A stretch of DNA of 15,830 nucleotides from an uncultured Bacteroides sp. (GCA_934716785.1 CAKUYM010000067.1:1-15830), one strand, 5' to 3'. Shown: positions 5,941-15,028, counted from the first letter of the stretch. Translations and numbers: made by a program. Notes: generated by a model not told the origin, from the sequence alone.

Positions 5941-7125
5941 ATGGAAATACGAATAATGAGTAAATCAAGCATGATGATTTCTTTTAAGAGACTTCTCAGC
6001 TTATTAGTATGCACGCTGATAATGACGGGGTGCAGCACTGAGAAACCGGCAAACTCAAACCAAAATCTCACTTTAATGCGAGCCAAACAGACATTGGACT
6101 CTTTGTATCTTAATTATTCCATTGACGGAACATGTCTGCTACGTGAGAATTGCCCCAATAATACATCCAGAAAATATTCATACCTATGGCCTTATGCCGG
6201 CACGTTTTCAGCTGTAAATGCCCTGTTTACTGCCACGAAAGACACAGCCTATAAAGCAATGCTCGACCATAAAGTATTAGTGGGTCTGGAAGAATATTTT
6301 GATCCTCAAAGAACACCCGCAGCTTACGCCTCCTATATTTGCAGCCTCAGGCAGTCCGACCGTTTCTATGACGACAACATTTGGGTAGGTATAAATTTTA
6401 TCTCTACCTATCTGCTCACTCAGGATACGAAATACTTGCAGAAAGCGCTATTGATATGGAATTTTGTAGAAAGCGGCACCGATAATAAGTTAGGCGGAGG
6501 CACTTATTGGTGTGAAGAAAGTAAGAATACTAAAAACACTTGTTCAAATGCCCCCGGGGTTGTTTTTGCCTTAAAATTGTTTCAAGCGACTCAAGACAGC
6601 ACCTATCTTGCGGAAGGTCAAAATCGATATGAATGGACAAAGGCACATCTCCAAGACCCTGCCGACTATTTATATTTTGACCGCATAAACTTGAACGGGG
6701 AAATAGATAAGGCCAAATATGCCTACAATAGCGGACAAATGATGCAAGCGGCAGCTTTATTATATCAGCTTACCGGCAAACAAGACTATCTGATCGATGC
6801 TCGAAATATCGCAAAAGCATGTTATGATTATTTCTTTATTAACTATACTTCCGAATCCGAGAAAACCTTCAAACTACTAAAAAAAGGCGATATCTGGTTC
6901 ACTGCAGTTATGCTAAGAGGCTTTATCGAACTGTATCGAATAGACAACAACAAGGTTTATCTGAAATCTTTCAATGAAAGTCTGGACTATGCCTGGGAGC
7001 ATGCACGGGATAAGGACGGACTGTTCAATACAGACTTCAGTGGAAAGACTCAAGACGACAAAAGATGGTTATTGACACAAGCAGCTATGGTAGAGATGTA
7101 TGCTTTGCTTGCAGCAGCCAAATAA
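5941..7125 (+). CDS. GH76 family lipoprotein, probable endo-alpha-1,6-mannanase
   Basis: A 394-aa glycoside hydrolase of family GH76, an (alpha/alpha)6-barrel family whose characterised members cut alpha-1,6-mannan backbones internally with retention. The consecutive aspartates that mark the GH76 active site are present in FYDDNIW (Asp144-Asp145), and NTCSNAPG (about 199-206) matches the family's conserved substrate-cleft segment, also seen in the second GH76 of this operon. The N-terminus is a lipoprotein signal, LIMTGC with Cys31 as the lipidated residue, so it is membrane-anchored and possibly exported to the cell surface. Several Met codons (5941, 5956, 5971, 5974) could start it. I keep 5941, nearest the AGAGAAAAA purine stretch, but 5956 gives an equally good signal peptide. 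It is the first gene of the operon, directly after the attenuator. Cleavage specificity is inferred from the family. Confidence 0.88.
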   Translation: MEIRIMSKSSMMISFKRLLSLLVCTLIMTGCSTEKPANSNQNLTLMRAKQTLDSLYLNYSIDGTCLLRENCPNNTSRKYSYLWPYAGTFSAVNALFTATKDTAYKAMLDHKVLVGLEEYFDPQRTPAAYASYICSLRQSDRFYDDNIWVGINFISTYLLTQDTKYLQKALLIWNFVESGTDNKLGGGTYWCEESKNTKNTCSNAPGVVFALKLFQATQDSTYLAEGQNRYEWTKAHLQDPADYLYFDRINLNGEIDKAKYAYNSGQMMQAAALLYQLTGKQDYLIDARNIAKACYDYFFINYTSESEKTFKLLKKGDIWFTAVMLRGFIELYRIDNNKVYLKSFNESLDYAWEHARDKDGLFNTDFSGKTQDDKRWLLTQAAMVEMYALLAAAK

Positions 7126-7176
7126 CCGATTACTTTGATAACCTCATTTGTAAACATTACATTTAAATTTAATAAC

Positions 7177-9132
7177 ATGATCAGATTCTTTTTTGCATTG
7201 CTTGCATTTTCCATTTGTACAAGCAGCAGTTTCGGACAAAAAAAACAAGAGCTAACTTCTCCTGACGGGAATATACGCATTTCCATAAACGCGAAAGGAG
7301 AACTTTCTTACAACGTTGCCTACCAAGAAGAGGTTTTATTAGAAAATTGCCAGCTTGGAATGCAGATTAATGAGAGAAAGTTAGGCAATAGCCTTCAATT
7401 GAAAAGTGTAAAACGTCAAAGGAATAAGGAAGTTTTAAAGCCCATAGTTCCTTTCAAATTCTCTGCTATAGAGAATGAATATAACCAACTTATTTTAAAG
7501 TTCGGGGGGAATTATTCAGTTGAATTTCGTGCCTACAATGACGGTATGGCCTATCGTTTTATCACAAACGCCAAAGGGGATGTAGAAGTAAAGGACGAAA
7601 CTCTTACAATGAGTTTTCCTAACGAGTACCTGTTGCACATACAACAAGTCGGTCGTTTCAAAACAGCTTACGAAGAATCTTATACACACATAAAAAGCAA
7701 TGAATGGAAAGAAGGTGATAAAATGGTCACTATGCCTGTATTAATTGATACTCAGAAAGATTATAAGATACTTATTAGCGAGTCTGCATTGACAGACTAT
7801 CCGGCAACATTCTTCAAGAGTACCGGCAATGGCTTGTGTGCAGTTCATCCTAAACAACCGATAGAATTCGGAGAAGATGGTGACCGTAGCCAAAAAATAA
7901 TGAAAGAGGCAGACTACATTGCAAAAACCAATGGGAACCGCAGTTTTCCTTGGCGCTATTTTGTAATCAGTAAAGAAGATGGGCAACTGATTGAAAACAC
8001 AATGACAGCTCGGTTGGCCGAGAAGAGCCAAATAGCTGATCCCTCATGGATTAAGCCGGGAGTAACAACTTGGGAATGGTGGAATGGTGCCACTCCTTAT
8101 GGTCAAGATGTGGATTTTGTGGCCGGATGTAATACCGAAACTTATAAATATTTTGTTGATTTCGCCTCCAAGTACGGCATCCCTTATGTCCTTTTAGATG
8201 AAGGATGGGCTAAGAGCACACGTGATCCTTATACCCCAAACCCGCATCTTGATCTCCAAGAATTGATCCGTTACGGCAAAGAGAAAAATGTGGATATCAT
8301 TCTTTGGCTGACCTGGTTAACTGTAGAGAACAACTTCGATCTTTTTGCCACCTATGAGAAATGGGGAGTGAAAGGAGTAAAAATTGATTTTATGGATCGC
8401 AGCGACCAATGGATGGTTAACTACTACGAAAGAGTGGCGAAAAAGGCAGCCGAACATCATCTGTTTGTTGACTTCCACGGTTCTTTCAAACCGGCTGGTC
8501 TGGAGTACAAATATCCCAATGTACTGTCATACGAAGGTGTGAGAGGTATGGAGCAAATGGGTGGTTGCCGTCCCGATAATAGTGTATATTTCCCCTTCAT
8601 ACGTAATGCCGTAGGTCCTATGGACTACACGCCGGGAGCCATGCTCGATTATCAACCGGAATGCTACCGTGCCGATCGTCCCAATTCGGGAAGTATTGGT
8701 ACCCGCGCTTATCAAATGGGACTTTTCGTACTTTTTGAGACAGGTATTCAAATGATGGCAGACAATCCTACCTTATACTACCAAAACGATGACTGTACAA
8801 AGTTTATAGCTAATATACCCCTCGCTACAGACGAGACCGTATCTCTTGCAGCAAAAGTGGGTGAATATGCCATTGTGGCAAAACGTAAAGGGAATAAATG
8901 GTACATTGGTGGTATGACTAACAATCAGATGCAAGAACGTACATTCGATTTGTCCTTGGATTTTCTGGAAAACGGAAAAAGCTATCGTATGACCTCATTT
9001 GAAGACGGTTCTAACGCCAACCGCCAAGCAATGCACTACTACAAGAAAGAAACTTCTGTTAAAAAAGGACAAACCATTCGGGTTAAAATGGCTCGCAATG
9101 GTGGTTTTGCAGCAGTATTAGAAACATTATAA
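7177..9132 (+). CDS. GH97 family glycosidase, retaining alpha-galactosidase-type subgroup
   Basis: A 651-aa family GH97 enzyme with an N-terminal signal peptide (MIRFFFALLAFSICTSSSFGQ, cut before KKQ), so periplasmic or surface. An N-terminal beta-sandwich (about 25-275) is followed by the catalytic barrel (about 290-530) and a C-terminal beta domain. GH97 splits into inverting alpha-glucosidases (SusB type) and retaining alpha-galactosidases. Here KIDFMDRSDQ supplies an Asp (residue 404) at the nucleophile position of the retaining group. The glutamate used as base by inverting members is replaced in VDFHGSFKP (Gly rather than Glu). SYEGVRGMEQ supplies the acid/base Glu (about 453). An in-frame TTG at 7135 would add 14 residues, but ATG 7177 gives a clean signal peptide. 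It follows the GH76 gene by 51 bp in the same operon and probably removes alpha-galactosyl side groups. Subgroup call rests on motif reading. Confidence 0.88.
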   Translation: MIRFFFALLAFSICTSSSFGQKKQELTSPDGNIRISINAKGELSYNVAYQEEVLLENCQLGMQINERKLGNSLQLKSVKRQRNKEVLKPIVPFKFSAIENEYNQLILKFGGNYSVEFRAYNDGMAYRFITNAKGDVEVKDETLTMSFPNEYLLHIQQVGRFKTAYEESYTHIKSNEWKEGDKMVTMPVLIDTQKDYKILISESALTDYPATFFKSTGNGLCAVHPKQPIEFGEDGDRSQKIMKEADYIAKTNGNRSFPWRYFVISKEDGQLIENTMTARLAEKSQIADPSWIKPGVTTWEWWNGATPYGQDVDFVAGCNTETYKYFVDFASKYGIPYVLLDEGWAKSTRDPYTPNPHLDLQELIRYGKEKNVDIILWLTWLTVENNFDLFATYEKWGVKGVKIDFMDRSDQWMVNYYERVAKKAAEHHLFVDFHGSFKPAGLEYKYPNVLSYEGVRGMEQMGGCRPDNSVYFPFIRNAVGPMDYTPGAMLDYQPECYRADRPNSGSIGTRAYQMGLFVLFETGIQMMADNPTLYYQNDDCTKFIANIPLATDETVSLAAKVGEYAIVAKRKGNKWYIGGMTNNQMQERTFDLSLDFLENGKSYRMTSFEDGSNANRQAMHYYKKETSVKKGQTIRVKMARNGGFAAVLETL

Positions 9133-9165
9133 AACAAATGCCCAATACTATATACTATATAAACT

Positions 9166-10629
9166 ATGAATAAAAAGACTCTTATAGGAACTGTATTATT
9201 ATCCGTACTTTCCACTAATGAAATATTGGCAGCAGACTACATAACCCCTGAAGTCAAAGAGATTGTTGCCGTTTGCGATAATATACACCAGTACAATAGC
9301 AATCGTCCGGAAAAGAAAGACAGGCTGTTCATATCTGACGCTATTGAGAAGAAAATTCGGGAAGTAAAGAAAATGCTGACCAACCCTTATTTGGCCTGGA
9401 TGTTCGAGAACTGCTTCCCCAATACATTGGATACGACCGTACACTACCGGAAGACTGATGGTGATGATGACACCTTTGTATATACAGGAGATATTCATGC
9501 AATGTGGCTGCGCGACTCCGGTGCGCAAGTGTGGCCCTACGTACAATTTGCCAACGAAGATCCCAAACTGAAGAAAATGTTACGGGGAGTGATATTAAGG
9601 CAATTCAAATGCATCAATATCGACCCCTATGCCAACGCTTTCAATGATGGTCCCGTTGGTGGCAACTGGATGAGTGATCTGACAGATATGAAACCCGAAC
9701 TGCACGAGCGCAAGTATGAGATCGACTCATTATGTTATCCTTTACGCTTGGCTTATCACTATTGGCAGATAACCGGCGATGCATCCATCTTTGATACTGA
9801 ATGGATCAATGCCATTAAGAATATCTTAAAGACTTTCAAGGAGCAGCAACGCAAAGACGGTCCCGGTCCATATAAATTCCAACGCCGCACAGAGCGTCAA
9901 CTTGACACTATGTCAAATAACGGTTACGGCCATCCGGTAAACCCTGTAGGTTTGATTGTTTCTTCTTTCCGTCCGTCGGATGATGCTTGCACATATCAGT
10001 TCTTGATTCCATCGAATTTCTTTGCGGTAACTTCTTTGCGCAAAGCATCGGATATCCTTGTAAAGGTCAACAAAAATGAAGCGTTGGCAAAAGAATGTGC
10101 AGATTTGGCAAATGAGGTAGAAACAGCATTACGAAAATATGCGACCTTCAATCATCCTAAATACGGCACTATTTATGCATTCGAAATAGATGGTTTCGGC
10201 AATCAGCTCTTTATGGATGACGCCAATGTGCCCAGTTTGTTGGCAATGCCTTATTTAGGTGATGTTGATGTGAACGATCCTATTTATCAGAATACCCGCC
10301 GTTTTGTTTGGAGTGAGGACAATCCCTATTTTTTCAAGGGAACGGCAGGCGAAGGCATTGGTGGTCCACATATCGGTTACGACATGGTTTGGCCTATGAG
10401 CATTATGATGAAAGCGTTTACAAGCCAAGACAATTCCGAAATAGAGAAATGTATCAAGATGCTGATGGCAACTGATGCAGGTACCGGATTTATGCATGAA
10501 TCATTCCATAAGAATGACCCAAAGAATTTCACTCGTGCTTGGTTTGCTTGGCAAAACACATTGTTTGGAGAACTCATTCTGAAGTTGATTGATGATGGTA
10601 AGCTGGACATACTGAATAACATAAAATAA
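9166..10629 (+). CDS. GH125 exo-alpha-1,6-mannosidase (metal-independent)
   Basis: A 487-aa protein of family GH125 (formerly DUF1237), metal-independent inverting enzymes that release mannose from the non-reducing end of alpha-1,6-linked mannosides. Recognisable segments are GDIHAMWLRDSGAQVWPY (108-125), NAFNDGPVGGNW (158-168), FRPSDD (268-273, probably containing the general acid Asp), IDGFGN (341-346) and MHESFHKNDPKNFTRAWFAW (443-462) with Glu445 as the probable base. Length is slightly above characterised bacterial members because of a signal peptide (MNKKTLIGTVLLSVLSTNEILA), so the enzyme is probably periplasmic. It lies 33 bp after GH97 and 28 bp before the second GH76. Its expected job is to finish oligosaccharides made by the GH76 mannanases. 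Strong call. Confidence 0.93.
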   Translation: MNKKTLIGTVLLSVLSTNEILAADYITPEVKEIVAVCDNIHQYNSNRPEKKDRLFISDAIEKKIREVKKMLTNPYLAWMFENCFPNTLDTTVHYRKTDGDDDTFVYTGDIHAMWLRDSGAQVWPYVQFANEDPKLKKMLRGVILRQFKCINIDPYANAFNDGPVGGNWMSDLTDMKPELHERKYEIDSLCYPLRLAYHYWQITGDASIFDTEWINAIKNILKTFKEQQRKDGPGPYKFQRRTERQLDTMSNNGYGHPVNPVGLIVSSFRPSDDACTYQFLIPSNFFAVTSLRKASDILVKVNKNEALAKECADLANEVETALRKYATFNHPKYGTIYAFEIDGFGNQLFMDDANVPSLLAMPYLGDVDVNDPIYQNTRRFVWSEDNPYFFKGTAGEGIGGPHIGYDMVWPMSIMMKAFTSQDNSEIEKCIKMLMATDAGTGFMHESFHKNDPKNFTRAWFAWQNTLFGELILKLIDDGKLDILNNIK

Positions 10630-10657
10630 TCACCGAAAATTCATTCAGAGAGAAATA

Positions 10658-11908
10658 ATGATAAAAGTAGAGAATATGAGATACTTTTTGATTATGCTAT
10701 TTTCCCTTTGCTCCATTGGGCAGCTTAGAGCCGAAACTGTTCCGGGAAATACACAGGCAACAGGGAACAATATGGTAGACTTGACAGAAAAACCATCAAC
10801 TTACTGGCAAGAGATGGCAGACGGAATGGCGCAAGCTCTTATCAAACACTTCTGGGGTGCTAATTTTAAAGGATACGAAGATCGTTACTACTTCAATTAT
10901 GGCAGCGACCTTTCCAACATGACTACCAATCATTATTGGCCGCAAGCGCATGCGATGGATGTATTGGTAGATGCCTATATGCGTACCGGTGCCAAACGGT
11001 ATAAAGAACTTTTTCCATTGTGGTGGGAAGGGGCTCCCAAATACAATTTTGCTGGAAAAATGAATCCTAAGGATGCTTGGTGGAATGTATTTGTAGACGA
11101 TATGGAATGGATTGTACTGGCACAAATCCGAATGTTTGAAGGTACAGATAATGCGATGTATATCAATAAAGCCCGTCAAATGTATGATGACTGGATTTGG
11201 CCGACTTGGGGACCCGAGGATGAAGCGCCTTGGTATGGCGGTATCACCTGGAAGACTGATGTATCAAAGTCAAAGAATGCCTGTTCCAATGGTCCGGCTG
11301 CTTTGATTGCAGCCCGCCTTTACAACTTCTATGATAGAGCCAAATTCAAGAGTGGGAAAAATAAAAACGCCTACCTGAACGAAGCCATCAAGATTTATAC
11401 ATGGGAAAAGAATTACTTGTTTGACCGCAAGAATGGAGCGGTTTATGACAATATCAATATCCATGGGGAAATTCAGAAAAAATGGATATTTACTTATAAC
11501 ATAGGAACTTTCTTAGGCGCTGCCCACGAGCTCTACAAGATAACAGGTGATAAACAATATTTGGACGATGCTGTATTGGCCTCCGATTTTGTGATCAACA
11601 GTTTATCGAAGAACGGCATACTCCCCGATGCAACTTCCGGCGATGGCGGATTATTTCATGGCATCTTTTTCCGCTATTTTGTGAAATTAGTGAATGAAGA
11701 GGCATTGGCAGTCGATACTCGCAAGAAGTTCCATGATTACCTGACTAACTTATCGACCGTTATGGCAGAGCAAGGTGTGAACCATAAAACGATGCTGTAT
11801 AACGGACGATGGCAGAAAGCTCCGGCTGACGATGAGCCAGTCTGCCTGACACCGCACCTGACCGGTTGCATGTTAATGGAAGCGATGTGTATACTAAAAC
11901 CATTATAA
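10658..11908 (+). CDS. Second GH76 enzyme, secreted probable alpha-1,6-mannanase
   Basis: A 416-aa GH76 protein, distinct in sequence from the first one in this operon. The catalytic Asp pair is in FVDDMEW (Asp147-Asp148), and NHYWPQAHAMDVLVDAYMRT (91-110) plus KNACSNGPAAL match the family's conserved cleft segments. The N-terminus is a signal peptide ending near QLRA-ETV without a lipobox cysteine, so unlike the first GH76 it should be soluble in the periplasm or secreted. ATG 10658 has a purine-rich AGAGAGAA ahead of it. ATG 10676 would trim six residues and still leave a signal peptide, so the start is uncertain. Two GH76 enzymes with different anchoring suggest consecutive cleavage of the same alpha-1,6-mannan at different locations. 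Specificity (chain length, tolerance of side chains) cannot be read from sequence. Confidence 0.9.
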   Translation: MIKVENMRYFLIMLFSLCSIGQLRAETVPGNTQATGNNMVDLTEKPSTYWQEMADGMAQALIKHFWGANFKGYEDRYYFNYGSDLSNMTTNHYWPQAHAMDVLVDAYMRTGAKRYKELFPLWWEGAPKYNFAGKMNPKDAWWNVFVDDMEWIVLAQIRMFEGTDNAMYINKARQMYDDWIWPTWGPEDEAPWYGGITWKTDVSKSKNACSNGPAALIAARLYNFYDRAKFKSGKNKNAYLNEAIKIYTWEKNYLFDRKNGAVYDNINIHGEIQKKWIFTYNIGTFLGAAHELYKITGDKQYLDDAVLASDFVINSLSKNGILPDATSGDGGLFHGIFFRYFVKLVNEEALAVDTRKKFHDYLTNLSTVMAEQGVNHKTMLYNGRWQKAPADDEPVCLTPHLTGCMLMEAMCILKPL

Positions 11909-11920
11909 AACAAAATAATC

Positions 11921-13447
11921 ATGAAAATAAAAAAGTCAATCCGCACACTGTTCTTTTTCGTGGCATTGTGCTCTTGCGCCTCTCATCAGGACAAACCGAT
12001 TTCACTAATACCCGACATACCGACAAAGGCCCCCGACTATTTTTGTACTTGGAATGTACAGGGCTATCAAACCAGCTACACAAGTTCTCAAGATATGCGG
12101 GCTGTCATCAATGAACGGAGCATGTTTGGGACAGGTAATTGGGAAGGCTGGATAGAGTTCTTCCCCAAAATTCGTGCCGACCTATATTTTGTGATGGACG
12201 ACTCATGGGACATTCCGCAAGACGTCAATACTAAGCCCAACAAGTATTTGGGACTGGTGGAACTGGACAACACTCGTTTTCCATCATTTACAGGCACACC
12301 TTCTGAACGTCTTGCCAAGCTGAACAAAAAAGTGAAATCTTATGGTTGGAAGGGAGTCGGCGGATGGATCTGTGCGCAAGAATCTGAAGTTGCAGAAAAT
12401 CACAACTCCATTGACGCATATTGGACAGAGCGTTTAAAAGCTGCTCATGAAGCCGGTTTTGATTATTGGAAAGTGGATTGGGGCATACAAAGCCGCAACG
12501 ATGAATGGCGTAAAAACCTGACGCGCTTGGGACGTATCCATGCTCCTAACCTTTACATAGAACATGCCATGAAGAATGAGTACATTGAATTCAGCGATGT
12601 GTTCCGTACTTATGATGTCGAAAATATTATCGCTACACCTGTCACCATTCAACGAGTAGCCAATCTTTTGCCTTATGCCGCCCAAGATGGTGCAAAAGGT
12701 ATCATCAACTGCGAAGACGAACCCCTCATTGCAGTGGGACTGGGTTGCGCCATCGGTGTAATGCGCCATCCTTATAATGGGAAACTTCCCAACGGTAAGC
12801 AAGATCATTCCTTTCCTCCTGTAGGACGCAACTATAAGAACCGCTTGGATGAGGTGGTACGAAGTGTACGTTGGCATCGCATTGCAGAACCGTTCGGAGT
12901 AGCAAACGATGCATACATTGATTCCGTACTATTGGATGACTACTGGGAAGTGCAGGCAGATGAGACATGGGCTAAACGCAATATAGGTGATGTAGTACGA
13001 GAGTCAGCTCCTGCCCGTATCAGCCGCAATATGCCCTTACCTGAAGTTACTGCCGCTCATACAAATGAAATTCCCTACGTAATGGCTTCCAGATACCACA
13101 ATGGTGCCACAGCCATTGTAACGACAGAACGTACTTTAGGGCGCAAATGTGTTTTGAATCCCGTTGTTGTAACAGTGCAAATGGAGGACTTATACAAACC
13201 TGTCGGCATTTTCGGCAAGTATGAGCGCTTGATTCTTAGCTTTGCCGAGAAAATAGATCCGGCTACCATCAAAGTGTTTGGGCAGGATTTAGCTGGTGAC
13301 TACGCTACTGAAATAACCGATCGTCTAATGATAAAAGACAATCAAATAACAGTTCCCGGAGAATTGATTGAGAAAGTAGGTTTAATGAATGCGACTAAAG
13401 GAGACGAATCATTACCCGGTATGGTATTGCAAGTTTTCAACAAATAA
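11921..13447 (+). CDS. Lipoprotein, clan GH-D-like putative alpha-galactosidase (family unclear)
   Basis: A 508-aa predicted lipoprotein (LCSC lipobox, Cys19) that I cannot place in a numbered family. Its motifs read like a divergent clan GH-D (GH27/GH36) TIM barrel. MDDSWD (92-97) resembles the DDGW/DDCW strand-2 motif. GWKGVGGWICAQ (142-153) occupies the strand-4 position. YWKVDWG (182-188) resembles the YLKYD/KxD nucleophile motif with Asp186. FRTYDVEN (228-235) resembles the RxxxD acid/base motif with Asp232. A C-terminal beta domain of about 130 residues follows, as in GH27. If right, it is a retaining alpha-galactosidase or a relative acting on another alpha-sugar. It begins 12 bp after the GH76 gene and is clearly part of the operon. 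Enzyme class is an inference; it could be a non-galactose glycosidase or an inactive paralogue. Confidence 0.6.
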   Translation: MKIKKSIRTLFFFVALCSCASHQDKPISLIPDIPTKAPDYFCTWNVQGYQTSYTSSQDMRAVINERSMFGTGNWEGWIEFFPKIRADLYFVMDDSWDIPQDVNTKPNKYLGLVELDNTRFPSFTGTPSERLAKLNKKVKSYGWKGVGGWICAQESEVAENHNSIDAYWTERLKAAHEAGFDYWKVDWGIQSRNDEWRKNLTRLGRIHAPNLYIEHAMKNEYIEFSDVFRTYDVENIIATPVTIQRVANLLPYAAQDGAKGIINCEDEPLIAVGLGCAIGVMRHPYNGKLPNGKQDHSFPPVGRNYKNRLDEVVRSVRWHRIAEPFGVANDAYIDSVLLDDYWEVQADETWAKRNIGDVVRESAPARISRNMPLPEVTAAHTNEIPYVMASRYHNGATAIVTTERTLGRKCVLNPVVVTVQMEDLYKPVGIFGKYERLILSFAEKIDPATIKVFGQDLAGDYATEITDRLMIKDNQITVPGELIEKVGLMNATKGDESLPGMVLQVFNK

Positions 13448-13467
13448 AAAATCATTGTCTATAGCTC

Positions 13468-14999
13468 ATGAATATCAGAATACGTTTATTCATCATAATG
13501 TCATTTGCTTTTGTCGTAGCGACGAAAGCAAATGATATAAGAATTACTCAATCCGAGCAATCGGACGAAGTGAGTACACAACTCTTTCAACAAGCGATAG
13601 ACCAATGCTCAGCCACAGGAGGCGGGCAAATATACGTTGCCGCCGGCACCTATACGGTTGGTGCTTTGAAAATGAAGAGTGGCGTAGAGCTACACCTCAG
13701 CCAAGGCGTACTACTGAAAGGGAGCGTTAACCATCCGGAAGACTACAAAGCCGGACGTGGTATTATCACAGCCAAAGATGTGGAAAATATTGCAGTGACA
13801 GGACTTGGCGTCATCGACGGGCAAGGTTTTCACAATAATTTCCAACGCTACGGCAATAATCAAGGTAACCGGCCTCATGCCATATTCATGGAAAATTGCC
13901 GGAATGTAACTATCCGAGATATCCATATCAGAAATGCCGCCTGGTGGACAGTAAGACTCTTCCGGTGTGATGGAGTAGCCATCGACCATGTAAACATCTA
14001 TAGCCATTCCATCGTCAACAATGACGGACTGGACATAGACAGCCGGAATGTAACCATTTCTAATTGTCGCATTGACTCGGATGATGACGGCATTTGCCTA
14101 AAGAGCGACGACCCCGACTTTATGCCGGAAAATATAGTTGTCACCAATTGTATCATCGGTTCCAATTGCAACCCTATCAAACTGGGTACTTCTTCATATT
14201 GTGGCTTCCGTAATGTAACGTTCTCCAATATCGTAATTTTACCGCCCACGGAAAGTAATGTATGGGATTGGTCCAAGAATACCGTGAAGTACAGAAAGGA
14301 CAACTCACAGGACTTGCCGGCATCGCAGTGGAAGCTGTAGACGGAGGACATATAGAAAACTTGCTGTTTAACAATATCAGCATGACAGGAGTAATTACTC
14401 CCATCTTTGTCTGTCTGAACAAACGCAATGGCATCGGTTCGATAAAGAATGTGGTATTCTCCAATATCACCGCAAAGGCCTATGGCATTATACCCTCACT
14501 CATCTCTTCTATTCCAGGAGAGTACATTGACGGAATCACGCTACGGGATATCGTTGTAGAGCACGTGGGTAAAGGCGCATCGGAAGATGCACAAACATCT
14601 TTAAAGGAAAATTTGAACGGTTACCCGGAAAATCGTATGTATGGTAAAACAAATCCTGCTTGCGGACTCTATATACGTCATGCCAGAAATATTACCATTG
14701 ACAATTTCCAAGTACATTTACAGCATGCCGATGCCCGCCCTACCGTAGTAATGGAAGACGTACAAGATGTATTGATTGACAAGCTGAAAGATGTCTCCAT
14801 ACAAAAGCCGGAGACTCTGACACGCATGATAAATTGCCAGAATATATTATTCAGGAATTCCAATACAGGTGCATCGGCTCCCACTACATTCCTGAAACTC
14901 GAAGGAGAATCAACCGCCAATGTCCGCTGTGAATTTCCCGTAAAAAAATATGTTGTAAAAGGGAAAGAAGTGGCTACCAAGGCAGTGGTTGAATATTAA
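13468..14999 (+). pseudogene. GH28-like glycosidase gene disrupted by a -1 frameshift
   Basis: Two adjacent open frames together make one GH28 (polygalacturonase-fold) protein. Frame A (13468-14340) gives a signal peptide (MNIRIRLFIIMSFAFVVATKA), the beta-helix and the acidic active-site segments NNDGLDID (184-191) and DSDDDGICLKSD (203-214). It then runs out of frame and stops at 14338-14340. Frame B (in frame from 14259 to 14999) continues with KGQLTGLAGIAVEAVDGG, the expected next beta-helix turn. Restoring one A in the AA at 14275-14276 joins SKEYREVQKGQ smoothly and gives a 510-aa protein of normal GH28 length. The gene is 20 bp after the GH-D-like gene. GH28 enzymes hydrolyse galacturonan or rhamnogalacturonan linkages, but the real substrate here is uncertain. 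A sequencing error is a simple alternative to true inactivation. Confidence 0.82.
13498..13538 (+). repeat. Long near-perfect inverted repeat in the GH28 signal-peptide region
   Basis: TCATTTGCTTTTGTCG (13501-13516) faces CGACGAAAGCAAATGA (13520-13535) around a 3-nt TAG loop: 16 pairs with one G-U. Flanking bases 13498-13500 and 13536-13538 extend it to about 19 pairs. It starts 30 nt into the coding sequence. No T-tract follows, so it is not a normal intrinsic terminator. Confidence 0.85.
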
Positions 15000-15028
15000 T
15001 GTTCCCCATAAGACCAAGACAAAAAGTT

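Noticed and set aside
13501..13535. Intrinsic terminator within the operon
   Set aside because: The stem is long, but it is followed by TATAAGAATT rather than a T-tract, and it lies inside a coding region.
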